A stretch of DNA of 8,639 nucleotides from Patescibacteria group bacterium UBA7522 (GTDB lineage: Bacteria > Patescibacteriota > CPR2 > UBA1875). Under the pieces are notes generated by a model. That model saw only the letters and a program-made list of their open reading frames with translations. It had not been told where the DNA came from and did not search any database. This document shows positions 1-7,721 of this stretch, one piece after another. The stretch covers positions 723 to 9,361 of the forward strand of contig DLNA01000035.1 of assembly GCA_002476865.1 (NCBI GenBank), given 5' to 3'. The position numbers were made by a program, and so were the translations under genes. How positions within the stretch are numbered: the stretch's first letter is position 1; the number at the start of each line of letters is the position of its first letter.

Positions 1-2899
1 TCCGCATTCCCCCATTGCTGGTTTTTTTATTTTTGTCGTCGTCATTAATATTATTTTTTTCAATTTTTTTCAATTTTTTCGGAGCTGATTTTTCGGGACT
101 TTCGGTCTTGTGTTTGATTATTTTTTTATCTTCTGGCTTCTTGGTCTCGTTTTTATTCTCACTCAAATTCTCCTCTTTTTTCGTTTGCATGTCGCCTTGG
201 TTTGGTTTTACGACACTCGCCAAAATCGCCGAAAGGGTTTCCTTGTCTATTTTATTCTTTACGGATATTCTCTCCCCTGTTGTCATTTTTGTTTCTTCTT
301 GCCTATTGTTCTTCGTCTCAATGCCTTTTGTGCTTTCTTTAATAATTTCTGAAAGATTGCTTACTTGATTGTTTTGTTTATTCTTTATTTTAATTTCTTC
401 GTCTTCAAAGATTTTGCCACTTCTTTCGTCGGCATTTCTCTTTATTGTTTGGGCTATTCCCGTCCATTCTGCGACCATTTCTTCAACTTCCTGTTTCGGT
501 GTTGAGTAACGGTTTCTTGATTGTTCGATAATATCATTAACAAAATCTGACTTTTGACTCAAATCAACGGTTAATGCTCTGGCAGAAAAAGGAGCTTCTG
601 CCTGTCCGTCTATAATCATTTTAAGATAAATGTTTTGTCTGGGGAGGTTTATAATGTCTTGGGCTTCAAATGGTGGGTTAAATTCTTTTGTAAGCTCACT
701 TGCGTCTGCAGCACCAACCCTAAAAGTTATCATGGTGCCGATATTTCCGAAAACAGCATCCTTAACACCGGAATCATCAATTTGGGCTAGGTATTGGTTC
801 GCAATAGTTAATGCTAGGCGGTATTTTCTTGCCTCGGAAAGGATATTGCTGAATGATTCAGTTGCAAAGTTTTGAAACTCGTCAACATAAAAATAGAAAT
901 CCTTACGATCTTCCTCGCCTATATCCGCTCTACTCATAGCGGCCAGATGAATAGCGGTTATCATAAATGAGCCCAGAAGTGCAGCGTTCGTTTCGCCAAT
1001 CCTACCAACCGATAGGTTAACTAAGAAAATTTTTTGTTCATCCATTAATTTTCTGATATTAAAACTAGAACGTGACTGTCCAATCACATTTCTAATAAGA
1101 GAATTGGAGATAAACTGACCAACCTTATTAAGTATGGGGGCGATTGCTTCAGATGCAAACTTGTCATTGTATGTGGCAAACTCATCGGTCCAGAACTTTT
1201 TGACAACAGGGTCCTTTACATTATCAACAATTCTTTGTCGATATTTTTTATCGGTTAACATTCGGACTACCCCAAGAAGAGTGGTACCCTCTGTGTCGAG
1301 AAGAGCCAAGACAGTGTAGTTTAGGATATATTCAAGCCGTGGACCCCAGGAATAACCAAATATTTTTTTAAACGTTCCCACTATTCCAGCTGCTGTTTGA
1401 ATTTTTAAACTCTCGTCAAGATATTGCATTGGATTAAAGGCAACCGGAAAATCAGTGTCAGCTGGATTAAATATAACGACGTCTTTAATCCTTTCTTTTG
1501 GTATTCTATTAAGAATGAAATCAAATGATTCACCGTGTGGATCTATAAACGCCACGCCCTCTCCGTTTTTGATATCGTTAATTATTAAATTTTCTATTAG
1601 TTTTGTTTTCCCCATGCCGGTTTTACCGATAATATACATATGTCTTCTGCGGTCATCTCTCTTGATTCCAAAAGGAGTTGGGCTTGATGTTCTGAAATTA
1701 GTTTCGGCAAAAAGTGCCAAATCTTTTGGGTCTGTATTTTCGGAGGTCGGAAGATTGGTTGGTGGCTCTGCTGTTTTGAATGTTGTCCACGAAATGTTTG
1801 GTGTTTCTACTGATGTATGTGGAAGGTGATATATTGAGGCAAGCTCTTCGATATTTAAATGGAATCCATCATCAAGAAAGATTCTATTTTTATAATCAGA
1901 TAAAAATCTGCCAATTGATCCCCCGACCCAGTTGCCCTTAAAGCCATTAAGATTTGTTGTGTTGTATTGTTTAAAAGCGCCAATCGCCGCCTGAATTCTT
2001 TCTTTTGATTTCGTTTCACTTTTTGCGATATAGGCAAGTCGAATTTTTGTATCATAGGCAAGTTTTTCTGATTTTTCTTCAATACCAGAGATGATGCTCT
2101 CCTCTTCAGCCGAAAGCTTGGGGCCGTCTTTCCCTCCAGACGATTCAAGCGGTCCGATGAATGTTATGTGTATAAAATCTTTTATTAGTTCCAGCGGTTG
2201 TTTTAGAATTGTCCCAAAATCAACATTTCTGCTGCTAGATCCTTCTTTTTTTGATTTAACATAGTTTAGGCCCTCTTTTTTCCACTCATCATCAACAGGC
2301 CTGGCCAAAACTTGTATCCATATCTCTTCGCCATCTTCTTCGAGTTTTGATAATACGCCGGTTATTCCTGCCAGTGGATCTACCTGAAAGTTATTGAAGG
2401 TTTTTATTGGCAGGTAGTCATTCTTCGTTAATCTTATATCTGCTGCAGCGAACGACCTTTCTCTTGTAAAATTTTCATCTTCAAGCTTTTTAGTGTAATC
2501 TTCTACCTCAACAATATCTGCGCTTGGATATTGAGCATAAATTTGTCCCTCAACAAAGTCCTTGATATTTTTAGGCATCCAAACAAAGAAATTAATCACC
2601 TTACTATCGGCGACTATTTCAAAACTGATATGATCTTGAACGGTACCTTCTTTAATGTGTTCTTTTTTTGGCTTAAGAATTCCGTGAAGCGTTGCGAACA
2701 TCATCTCTGCAGCTGTCGGATCTTTGTCATTTGTTTTGGGTATCTTTATTTTTAAAATAGCTGTTTCCTGTTTTTCAATGAATTGGGCTTTTCGACGATT
2801 CTGCCAGGCAAAAAGCAAAAATAAAGCCACAAAAACCCACCAAAAGTACATTAAAACAGAGACGATTCCTTGAAAAATTGCTGTTATTATTTCTAACAT
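1..2899 (-). CDS. VirD4/TraG-like type IV secretion (conjugative transfer) ATPase, C-terminus cut by window edge
   Basis: The minus-strand frame from the ATG at 2899 stays open for 966 codons to the left edge, so the C-terminus is missing. The protein has one predicted membrane segment near residues 12-32, followed by NRRK, suggesting a cytosolic body anchored by its N-terminus. Residues about 40-400 form a domain I cannot name. The motor domain then shows a Walker A motif GKTGMGKT (425-432), DPHGES at 453-458, and a Walker B-type YVDEFQNF with D673/E674. Further signature stretches are VNLSVGRIGE and a GNIGTMITFRVG segment near 718-730. This is the pattern of VirD4/TraG/HerA-family hexameric DNA pumps. 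From about residue 830 to the edge the chain is low-complexity, rich in Lys, Glu and Asn, and probably disordered. The gene starts 7 bases after the sigma4-like gene, with Shine-Dalgarno AGGGGA overlapping that gene's stop, so the two are likely co-transcribed. The family call is firm. Whether it moves DNA, protein or serves pili cannot be told. Confidence 0.85.
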   Translation of the reverse strand, partial: MLEIITAIFQGIVSVLMYFWWVFVALFLLFAWQNRRKAQFIEKQETAILKIKIPKTNDKDPTAAEMMFATLHGILKPKKEHIKEGTVQDHISFEIVADSKVINFFVWMPKNIKDFVEGQIYAQYPSADIVEVEDYTKKLEDENFTRERSFAAADIRLTKNDYLPIKTFNNFQVDPLAGITGVLSKLEEDGEEIWIQVLARPVDDEWKKEGLNYVKSKKEGSSSRNVDFGTILKQPLELIKDFIHITFIGPLESSGGKDGPKLSAEEESIISGIEEKSEKLAYDTKIRLAYIAKSETKSKERIQAAIGAFKQYNTTNLNGFKGNWVGGSIGRFLSDYKNRIFLDDGFHLNIEELASIYHLPHTSVETPNISWTTFKTAEPPTNLPTSENTDPKDLALFAETNFRTSSPTPFGIKRDDRRRHMYIIGKTGMGKTKLIENLIINDIKNGEGVAFIDPHGESFDFILNRIPKERIKDVVIFNPADTDFPVAFNPMQYLDESLKIQTAAGIVGTFKKIFGYSWGPRLEYILNYTVLALLDTEGTTLLGVVRMLTDKKYRQRIVDNVKDPVVKKFWTDEFATYNDKFASEAIAPILNKVGQFISNSLIRNVIGQSRSSFNIRKLMDEQKIFLVNLSVGRIGETNAALLGSFMITAIHLAAMSRADIGEEDRKDFYFYVDEFQNFATESFSNILSEARKYRLALTIANQYLAQIDDSGVKDAVFGNIGTMITFRVGAADASELTKEFNPPFEAQDIINLPRQNIYLKMIIDGQAEAPFSARALTVDLSQKSDFVNDIIEQSRNRYSTPKQEVEEMVAEWTGIAQTIKRNADERSGKIFEDEEIKIKNKQNNQVSNLSEIIKESTKGIETKNNRQEETKMTTGERISVKNKIDKETLSAILASVVKPNQGDMQTKKEENLSENKNETKKPEDKKIIKHKTESPEKSAPKKLKKIEKNNINDDDKNKKTSNGGMR

Positions 2900-2902
2900 T
2901 TA

Positions 2903-2908
2903 TCCCCT
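2903..2908 (-). promoter_or_regulatory. Shine-Dalgarno of the type IV secretion ATPase gene
   Basis: AGGGGA reads on the minus strand and ends 3 bases before the ATG at 2899. It overlaps the TAG stop (2909-2907) of the upstream regulator. The overlap supports translational coupling and choice of this ATG, which also lies just before the membrane segment. Confidence 0.6.
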
Positions 2909-3935
2909 AGTTTAAAGTATACAACGATCTCTTAACTTTTTTGAACCTTGGTTTTTGAAGATTTAGAGCAACAGTATTTGGTTTTACAATTCTTTTTTCG
3001 AGTACTTTTTCTATAATAACACTTTTATGAAGCGGAGCGTCAGATTCTTTTAGTATCGAAACAATAACTTCTTCTATTATTCCCGGCTTGTATCCCCACT
3101 CAGATAGGGCGTATATCCCTCTACCAACTAAAATAAAGTCCTTATTTTTAATAAGCTCATTATGAACAGATTGTTTGGTTACTTTTTTCTCGCCGATCTT
3201 GCTTATTTTTTTTGCAAGTTCCTCGTAATGAATCGGTTTGCCGTGTTTTTTCATGACGTATTTTGATTTATCTTTAATCGATTTAGGATTTATTTGCGGC
3301 CAGCTTGCAAGGCCCCATCTTCCGTCATCGGTTTTTATAATTTTGATATTTGCGCCAAGGGCTGCTTTGACAATTTTTGGGTCTAGTCCTATTTTTTCTG
3401 CAATTTTTTTTTCCGTAAGGGTTTTGCCTGAGTTTTCAAGTTCCTTTTCGGCTAGGATTGAGGCAGATTTTAATTTACTGAATTTAAGATTCTTAGTCAG
3501 CCATCCCTCGCGTATATTATTAGAGTTTTTTATGTAATTTATCTTCTTACTTAAATTGGCAACAAATTTTAAACCGTTGGCCTGATTTAATTCGTTGTTT
3601 GTTAGCGCTTTCGAGACGTTTTCCTGGGAAACAAATCCTCCATTTTTTAAAACCTCGTCCTCGATTAGATTAATGGCTTTTTTTGTTTCTTTCGAGAGGC
3701 AGTTTTCAGATATTTTCTTTATGCCATTATTTACGATTTGTCGAACTCTTTCTCTTGTAATCTTGTATTTGTCACCAATTGTTTGAAGCGTTGCGGGTTT
3801 TTGATTTATACCAAAACGGACTCGCAAAATTTCTTTTTCGCGTTCCTTTTTTATTTTTGGGCATAATTCGATTGAATCATTGGCTATTTTTACCCAGTCG
3901 TTTTTAACAGAAAATAATGAACTTTTTTCTTCCAT
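2907..3935 (-). CDS. Sigma-70 region 4-like HTH protein with tandem HARE-type winged helices
   Basis: A 342-residue putative transcription regulator. Residues about 27-78 match sigma-70 region 4, the -35-binding and beta-flap-binding module: EREKEILRVRFG, then an ATLQTIGDKYKITRERVRQI core, the canonical helix-turn-helix. No region 2 or 3 is present, so it cannot be a complete sigma factor. The rest looks like four winged-helix units at about 85-148, 155-213, 222-280 and 285-342. Each closes with a short strand/turn such as GRWGLASWP, GRGIYALSEWG or KRSLYTLN. The last two resemble the HARE-HTH fold, which is also found in the RNA polymerase delta subunit of Gram-positive bacteria. There is no Shine-Dalgarno. 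A consensus promoter places the start of transcription about 3 bases before the ATG. It lies between topA and the secretion ATPase and probably heads a two-gene unit with the latter. The sigma4 call is secure; the four-repeat reading and any function in transcription are inference. Confidence 0.8.
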   Translation of the reverse strand: MEEKSSLFSVKNDWVKIANDSIELCPKIKKEREKEILRVRFGINQKPATLQTIGDKYKITRERVRQIVNNGIKKISENCLSKETKKAINLIEDEVLKNGGFVSQENVSKALTNNELNQANGLKFVANLSKKINYIKNSNNIREGWLTKNLKFSKLKSASILAEKELENSGKTLTEKKIAEKIGLDPKIVKAALGANIKIIKTDDGRWGLASWPQINPKSIKDKSKYVMKKHGKPIHYEELAKKISKIGEKKVTKQSVHNELIKNKDFILVGRGIYALSEWGYKPGIIEEVIVSILKESDAPLHKSVIIEKVLEKRIVKPNTVALNLQKPRFKKVKRSLYTLN

Positions 3936-3944
3936 ACTTGCATA

Positions 3945-3973
3945 ATTATATCAGAATTTAGCTTAAGTGTCAA
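3945..3973 (-). promoter_or_regulatory. Full-consensus sigma70 promoter of the sigma4-like gene
   Basis: The minus strand carries TTGACA at 3973-3968, exactly 17 bases, then TATAAT at 3950-3945 preceded by TGA. This is a perfect -35, perfect spacing, perfect -10 and an extended -10 TGn. The expected start of transcription is A3938 or A3939, only 3-4 bases before the ATG at 3935, so the mRNA is predicted leaderless. The promoter begins 6 bases after the topA stop. Confidence 0.8.
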
Positions 3974-3979
3974 TTATTT

Positions 3980-5980
3980 TCAGGAATCTGTTTTTGGGGG
4001 TTCCCATGAAGCCCACTTACAATCGGGATATCTTGAACAGCCCCAAAAGCTTCTATTTCTCTTAGTTTTTTTTATTATCACGTCACCTTTTTTGCACTCC
4101 GGACACTTTTGGCCCGTTTTGTTAACTATTGGCTTGGCGTTTTTACATTCCGGGAATCCAGAACAAGCCAAAAATTTTCCAAAGCGACCATGTTTGATTA
4201 CCATATCTTTACCGCACTTTTCACATTTTTCGTCTGTTTTTTCCGTAAGGTCGAGCTTTTTGATTTTTTCTTCCCCTTTTGTAATTGATTTTGAAAACGG
4301 TCCCCAGAACTCAAATACCGGTTTTTTCCAATTGGTTTTACCGTTTGCAACTTCGTCTAGTTCTGACTCCATTTTGGCGGTAAACTCCACGTCAACAACC
4401 TCTGGAAAATTTTCAATAAGCATATCGTTAACAATAAAACCAATCTCTTGTGGTATTAAAAATCTTTTTTCAACCACTACATATCCCCTATTCTTAATTG
4501 TGGAGATTGTCGGTGCATAGGTTGACGGCCGACCGATGCCGTTTTCCTCAAGAACCTTTACCAGGGACGCCTCTGAGTAACGAGTCGGCGGTTGTGTAAA
4601 TTTCTGTTCCGGAATAATTTTTAACAGATTGCATTCTTCCCCTACTTTCATATCTGGCAAAACAACCTCTTTATTTAAAAGATTTTGTTTTTCTTTTGTT
4701 CCCTCAAGGTAGACCCTTGAAAAACCCTCAAATTTTACTTGTTTTCCGTTTGCTCTTAGAAGATAATCGCCAGCTTTAATATCAACCCTAAGCGTGTCTA
4801 GTATCTCGGGATTCATTTGCGAAGCAATCGCTCTTTTCCATATCAATTTATAAAGCTTAAGAAGGTCTTTTTCTAGAAATTGATTTAGATCGTCTGGCTT
4901 TCTAGAAAATCTTGTTGGCCTAATTGCTTCGTGGGCTTCTTGGGCGCCTTTTTTTGATTTATAAAATTTAGGACTTTCGGGCAGATATTCCTTGCCATAA
5001 TTATTTTTAATAATCGTACGCGCCTCCTCTATCGCTTGCTTTGAAACGTTAAGAGAATCGGTTCTCATGTATGTTATAAGGCCCACAGAGCCCTCTCCTG
5101 GTATTTTTTGGCCTTCATACAACTTTTGTGCAAGGGTCATTGTTTTTTTAGCTGAGAACCCTAATTTACGAGCCGCTTCTTGTTGTAACGTTGAGGTTGT
5201 AAATGGTGGCGAGGGATGTCTTTTTTTCTCTGATCGGGCAATATCGGAGACGGTAAATTTTTGATTTTTTAAATAATCTAAAATTTTATCGGTATTTTTT
5301 TTATTTAAGATTTTAAGATTTTTGTTTTGGAATTTTAATAATTTGACTTGAAACTTATCTTTTATCCCCTGTCCCGTGACTTTTGATAGCTGTGCTATAA
5401 TTTCCCAAAATTCTTCACTTTTAAATTTTTTTATCTTTTGCTCTCTTTCGACTATCAGCCGAAGTGCAACCGATTGAACTCTTCCAGCCGAAAGACCTCT
5501 TCTAATTTTTTTCCAAAGGAGTGGCGAAAGATTATAACCGACAAGGCGATCCAAAACCCTTCTTGCCTGTTGTGCATCAACTAAATTTTGATTTATAGAT
5601 CGAGGGTTTTCTACGGCTTTTATTATCGCTTCCTTTGTAATCTCGTGAAAAGTGATTCTTTGAAAATTAATTTTTGAGTTTTTATTCTTATCGTTTATCG
5701 CTTGCACTAAGTGCCAAGCGATCGCCTCTCCTTCTCGGTCTTCATCAGTCGCTAGAATTATTTTTTCCGCCGCCGCCGCCTCTTTTTTAAGGGCGGTTAG
5801 TTGCTTTCTTGATTTAACCGGTATTATGTACTCTGGGTCCATATTATCTGTGTTGATACCGAGCTTTGATTTTGGTAAATCTCGAATATGACCATAGGAA
5901 GCAAGGACTCGATAGTCCTTTCCTAAATACCCTTCAATTGTTTTTGCCTTTGCTGGCGACTCTACGATAACTAAATTCAT
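3980..5980 (-). CDS. topA: DNA topoisomerase I (type IA)
   Basis: Relaxes negative supercoils by cutting one DNA strand through a 5'-phosphotyrosine. Counting from the ATG at 5980 the protein has 666 residues. The Toprim domain opens with MNLVIVESPAKAKTIEGYLG and has the Mg-binding DEDREGE motif (D79, D81, E83). SAGRVQSVALRLIVERE lies near 165-181. The catalytic tyrosine is Y304 in GLITYMRTDS. GIGRPSTYAPTI (near 482-493) is also typical. The C-terminus carries two four-cysteine zinc fingers, C586/C589/C606/C612 and C626/C629/C648/C654. It is shorter than the 865-residue E. coli enzyme because it lacks part of the C-terminal region. An in-frame TTG at 5989 could add three residues, but the conserved family start is MNLVIVESP and the promoter falls directly upstream of the ATG. 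It follows dprA by 44 bases, a widespread gene order. The stop is TGA, with an in-frame TAA two codons on. Confidence 0.97.
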   Translation of the reverse strand: MNLVIVESPAKAKTIEGYLGKDYRVLASYGHIRDLPKSKLGINTDNMDPEYIIPVKSRKQLTALKKEAAAAEKIILATDEDREGEAIAWHLVQAINDKNKNSKINFQRITFHEITKEAIIKAVENPRSINQNLVDAQQARRVLDRLVGYNLSPLLWKKIRRGLSAGRVQSVALRLIVEREQKIKKFKSEEFWEIIAQLSKVTGQGIKDKFQVKLLKFQNKNLKILNKKNTDKILDYLKNQKFTVSDIARSEKKRHPSPPFTTSTLQQEAARKLGFSAKKTMTLAQKLYEGQKIPGEGSVGLITYMRTDSLNVSKQAIEEARTIIKNNYGKEYLPESPKFYKSKKGAQEAHEAIRPTRFSRKPDDLNQFLEKDLLKLYKLIWKRAIASQMNPEILDTLRVDIKAGDYLLRANGKQVKFEGFSRVYLEGTKEKQNLLNKEVVLPDMKVGEECNLLKIIPEQKFTQPPTRYSEASLVKVLEENGIGRPSTYAPTISTIKNRGYVVVEKRFLIPQEIGFIVNDMLIENFPEVVDVEFTAKMESELDEVANGKTNWKKPVFEFWGPFSKSITKGEEKIKKLDLTEKTDEKCEKCGKDMVIKHGRFGKFLACSGFPECKNAKPIVNKTGQKCPECKKGDVIIKKTKRNRSFWGCSRYPDCKWASWEPPKTDS

Positions 5981-5988
5981 GCTAATCA

Positions 5989-6017
5989 ATTCTAGAATGT
6001 AAATTCAAAAATGTAAA
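5989..6017 (-). promoter_or_regulatory. Predicted topA promoter giving a leaderless mRNA
   Basis: The minus strand has TTTACA at 6017-6012, 17 bases, then TAGAAT at 5994-5989. Each hexamer is one base off consensus. The expected start is G5982 or A5983, 2-3 bases before the ATG at 5980. No Shine-Dalgarno precedes the gene. The promoter sits in the 44-base gap after dprA. Confidence 0.65.
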
Positions 6018-6024
6018 ATAAAAA

Positions 6025-7086
6025 CTATTTTAGGCCGTAAACCATTCCACCCAAATGTCTGATTTTATTTTTTATTTCCATCATTGTTAATATTTTTGAA
6101 ATTTCTTTTGAATCTCTCTTTGTTTTTCTGGTAATTTCGTCTATGTGGAGATTTTCTTCTTTTAGTATCTCGAATATTATTCTTTCATCATCGTTTTCGG
6201 GCTTTGCTATATTTAAATTATTTTCTATGCCAAAATCTTCTAAAATATCCGTCGCTTCTGTAACGGGTTTAGCGCCTTGTTTGATTAGATTGTTTGGACC
6301 TTTGGCTAGCGGATTATAGATTGGTCCCGGAATGGCATATATCTGTCTGTTCTGTTCGATTGCGAAGCTGGCAGTATGAAGTGTGCCGGAGTGTTCTCCG
6401 GCTTCAGTAACTAAAACTCCTTGAGATAGTCCGGAGATTATGCGATTTCTTGCTGGAAAATTTTGTTTTAGCGCTGGCATGCCAATCGGTTGCTCGGATA
6501 TTAAGCAGCCATTTTCAGTAATTTTACTTGCCAGGCCAAAATTTGTGCTAGGGTAAATCTGGTCTAGTCCATTGGCAAGAACTGCAACAGTTCGGCCACC
6601 AGTAGCAGAAAGAGCGCCACGGTGTGCTTCGGTGTCAAGGCCGAGTGCAAGGCCGGAGATAATTGTTATTTTATTTTGGGCAAGCTCTTTTGAGATTTCA
6701 AAGGTTGCACGTTTTCCGTAATCGGTGCCTTTTCTTGAACCGACAATCGAGATTGAAATTTCGTCTTTAGGGTAAATCTTCCCCTTAATGTATAAAACAT
6801 AAGGCGGATTGTGAATCTCCTTAAGAAGAGTTGGGTATTCTTTATCGGTTATTAATAAGATGTCAATTTTATTCTTTGTTAAATTATCAAATATTAAGTC
6901 AGGATTGGTGTTTTTCTTTTTTAAAAAAAAGGACTCTACCCAGTCATCTTTTAATCCCGCTTTTTTAAATTCAGAAAAAGATCCCTGCCAAGCATCTTTA
7001 AGGTTAGGAAAAAAACCGATAATTTTTTGCCAATGGCTGGATCGAATGCCCTCAATTGATGCAAAAGCGGCCCAATATTTTTTCAT
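6025..7086 (-). CDS. dprA: DNA processing protein DprA (Smf)
   Basis: DprA binds incoming single-stranded DNA during natural transformation and loads RecA onto it in the cytoplasm. The 353 residues are a typical length. The Rossmann-like core carries the family motifs: SIVGSRKGTDYGKRA (113-127), SGLALGLDTEAHRGAL (144-159), FPARNRIISGLS (210-221), EAGEHSGTLHTA (228-239) and GPNNLIKQGAKP (263-274). The N-terminal ~60 residues fit the usual helical leader domain. Residues about 299-352 (DERIIFEIL through GGMVYGLK) form the C-terminal winged helix found in many DprA proteins. The ATG at 7086 is the only good start: no Shine-Dalgarno is visible, an upstream ATG runs at once into TGA, and the -10 element places the mRNA start at or within 3 bases of this ATG. 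It is followed by topA. Other competence genes are not in the window. Confidence 0.96.
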   Translation of the reverse strand: MKKYWAAFASIEGIRSSHWQKIIGFFPNLKDAWQGSFSEFKKAGLKDDWVESFFLKKKNTNPDLIFDNLTKNKIDILLITDKEYPTLLKEIHNPPYVLYIKGKIYPKDEISISIVGSRKGTDYGKRATFEISKELAQNKITIISGLALGLDTEAHRGALSATGGRTVAVLANGLDQIYPSTNFGLASKITENGCLISEQPIGMPALKQNFPARNRIISGLSQGVLVTEAGEHSGTLHTASFAIEQNRQIYAIPGPIYNPLAKGPNNLIKQGAKPVTEATDILEDFGIENNLNIAKPENDDERIIFEILKEENLHIDEITRKTKRDSKEISKILTMMEIKNKIRHLGGMVYGLK

Positions 7087-7092
7087 AACATA

Positions 7093-7122
7093 AGTATAAT
7101 ATAAAAAACACTTAAGTTTAAA
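7093..7122 (-). promoter_or_regulatory. Likely dprA promoter, leaderless
   Basis: The minus strand has TATACT at 7098-7093, which would start transcription at A7086, the first base of the ATG. The overlapping TATTAT (7101-7096) would start it 3 bases upstream. The -35 is weak: TTTAAA at 7122-7117 with an 18-base spacer. The -10 is convincing; the -35 is not. Confidence 0.5.
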
Positions 7123-7129
7123 TAGATTT

Positions 7130-7177
7130 TTAAAAAGTAAAAAAGTAAAGGGGCGACACCTTGCGTTGTGTCGCCCC
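7130..7177 (-). terminator. Intrinsic terminator of the GC-rich orphan gene
   Basis: The minus strand forms a perfect 10-bp stem, GGGGCGACAC paired with GTGTCGCCCC (7177-7168 and 7159-7150), with an 8-base loop. It is followed by a T-rich run broken by AC pairs. It begins 5 bases after the TAA at 7183-7185 and isolates the orphan gene from dprA. Confidence 0.85.
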
Positions 7178-7182
7178 GAGGG

Positions 7183-7602
7183 TTAGGGTTCGATGTTCGC
7201 AATGTCGTGAACATCGACCCACGGTTCCCCGTCTTCTTCGGGGAGCGGTAGTCCAGCGACACCCTCGATCTCATGGTCGTGGGTTGTGATCGCGAAGACC
7301 AGGGTATGCCCGAACCGGTCTACGCCTTCGTCTGTGTGGACGATATCGACGGTTGTTCGGAAGGTGATTCCGTTACACACACCTTCCGCGTCGTAGATGT
7401 CCCGGTCGTCAGGCAGGTGGCGAGATGACTCCAGGTCGTGAACGATCTCTCGCCACCTCATCTCTTCGGACGAGAGGCCCCTGATCAAGTCCGAAATTCC
7501 TAGTGAGGCCGACTTTGAGGCGATTCCATCGACGGCTCGGTTGGCCCATTCGATGATCTTCGCCTCTACATCTTTAGAGGCCTTCTTGAAGTGCACGCTC
7601 AT
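7183..7602 (-). CDS. GC-rich orphan protein of unknown function
   Basis: I do not recognise this 139-residue protein. It is acidic and soluble, with no signal peptide or membrane segment. Residues about 8-60 look helical. Residues about 73-110 look like beta strands (GITFRTTVDIVHT, then HTLVFAITTHDHEIEG). The tail is an acidic loop-rich segment with PLPEEDGEPW. Codons favour G/C at the third position (ATC, GTC, GAC, CTG). Four 60-base lines counted by hand (7201-7440) hold 141 G/C of 240, about 59%; a line in dprA has 35%. Unlike the three core genes to its left it has a standard leader: TTGACA promoter, about 30 untranslated bases and Shine-Dalgarno AAGGGGG seven bases before the ATG, plus its own terminator. 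The proper signals and intact frame argue that it is a real expressed gene, possibly acquired by transfer. It is divergent from the non-coding RNA. Confidence 0.75.
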   Translation of the reverse strand: MSVHFKKASKDVEAKIIEWANRAVDGIASKSASLGISDLIRGLSSEEMRWREIVHDLESSRHLPDDRDIYDAEGVCNGITFRTTVDIVHTDEGVDRFGHTLVFAITTHDHEIEGVAGLPLPEEDGEPWVDVHDIANIEP

Positions 7603-7609
7603 CTTTCTA

Positions 7610-7616
7610 CCCCCTT
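7610..7616 (-). promoter_or_regulatory. Strong Shine-Dalgarno of the orphan gene
   Basis: AAGGGGG on the minus strand, 7 bases before the ATG at 7602. It fixes that ATG as the start and contrasts with the predicted leaderless dprA, topA and sigma4-like genes. Confidence 0.75.
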
Positions 7617-7638
7617 GCTCGAAGCTGACGACTCAAGT

Positions 7639-7667
7639 ATTAAATTATAAAAATAATGATTTGTCAA
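7639..7667 (-). promoter_or_regulatory. Promoter of the orphan gene
   Basis: The minus strand has TTGACA at 7667-7662, 17 bases, then TTTAAT at 7644-7639. The expected start is near 7632, giving a leader of about 30 bases. It is back to back with the promoter of the non-coding RNA. The 54 bases between the two -35 boxes are almost pure A/T with several A-tracts and could act as a shared UP element. Confidence 0.7.
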
Positions 7668-7721
7668 TAGAAAAATTTATAATTGCAAAAAATATGTTTG
7701 TAAAAAATTATAAAATTAAGC

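Noticed and set aside
15..1829. Several plus-strand open frames with hydrophobic Phe/Leu/Ser-rich products
   Set aside because: They are antisense shadows of the ATPase gene. The hydrophobic bias comes from reading its Lys/Glu/Asn codons backwards, and none has a promoter or Shine-Dalgarno.
1855..2148. Minus-strand 97-codon open frame
   Set aside because: It lies inside the secretion ATPase gene in another minus frame; the ATPase frame is open through the whole span and has clear ATPase motifs.
5981..5989. TTG start for TopA three codons upstream
   Set aside because: Conserved N-terminus begins at MNLVIVESP, and the TTG overlaps the predicted -10 box, upstream of the expected transcript start.
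7083..7274. Minus-strand 63-codon open frame
   Set aside because: It runs through the strong terminator stem at 7150-7177 and overlaps the orphan gene in another frame; composition is non-protein-like.
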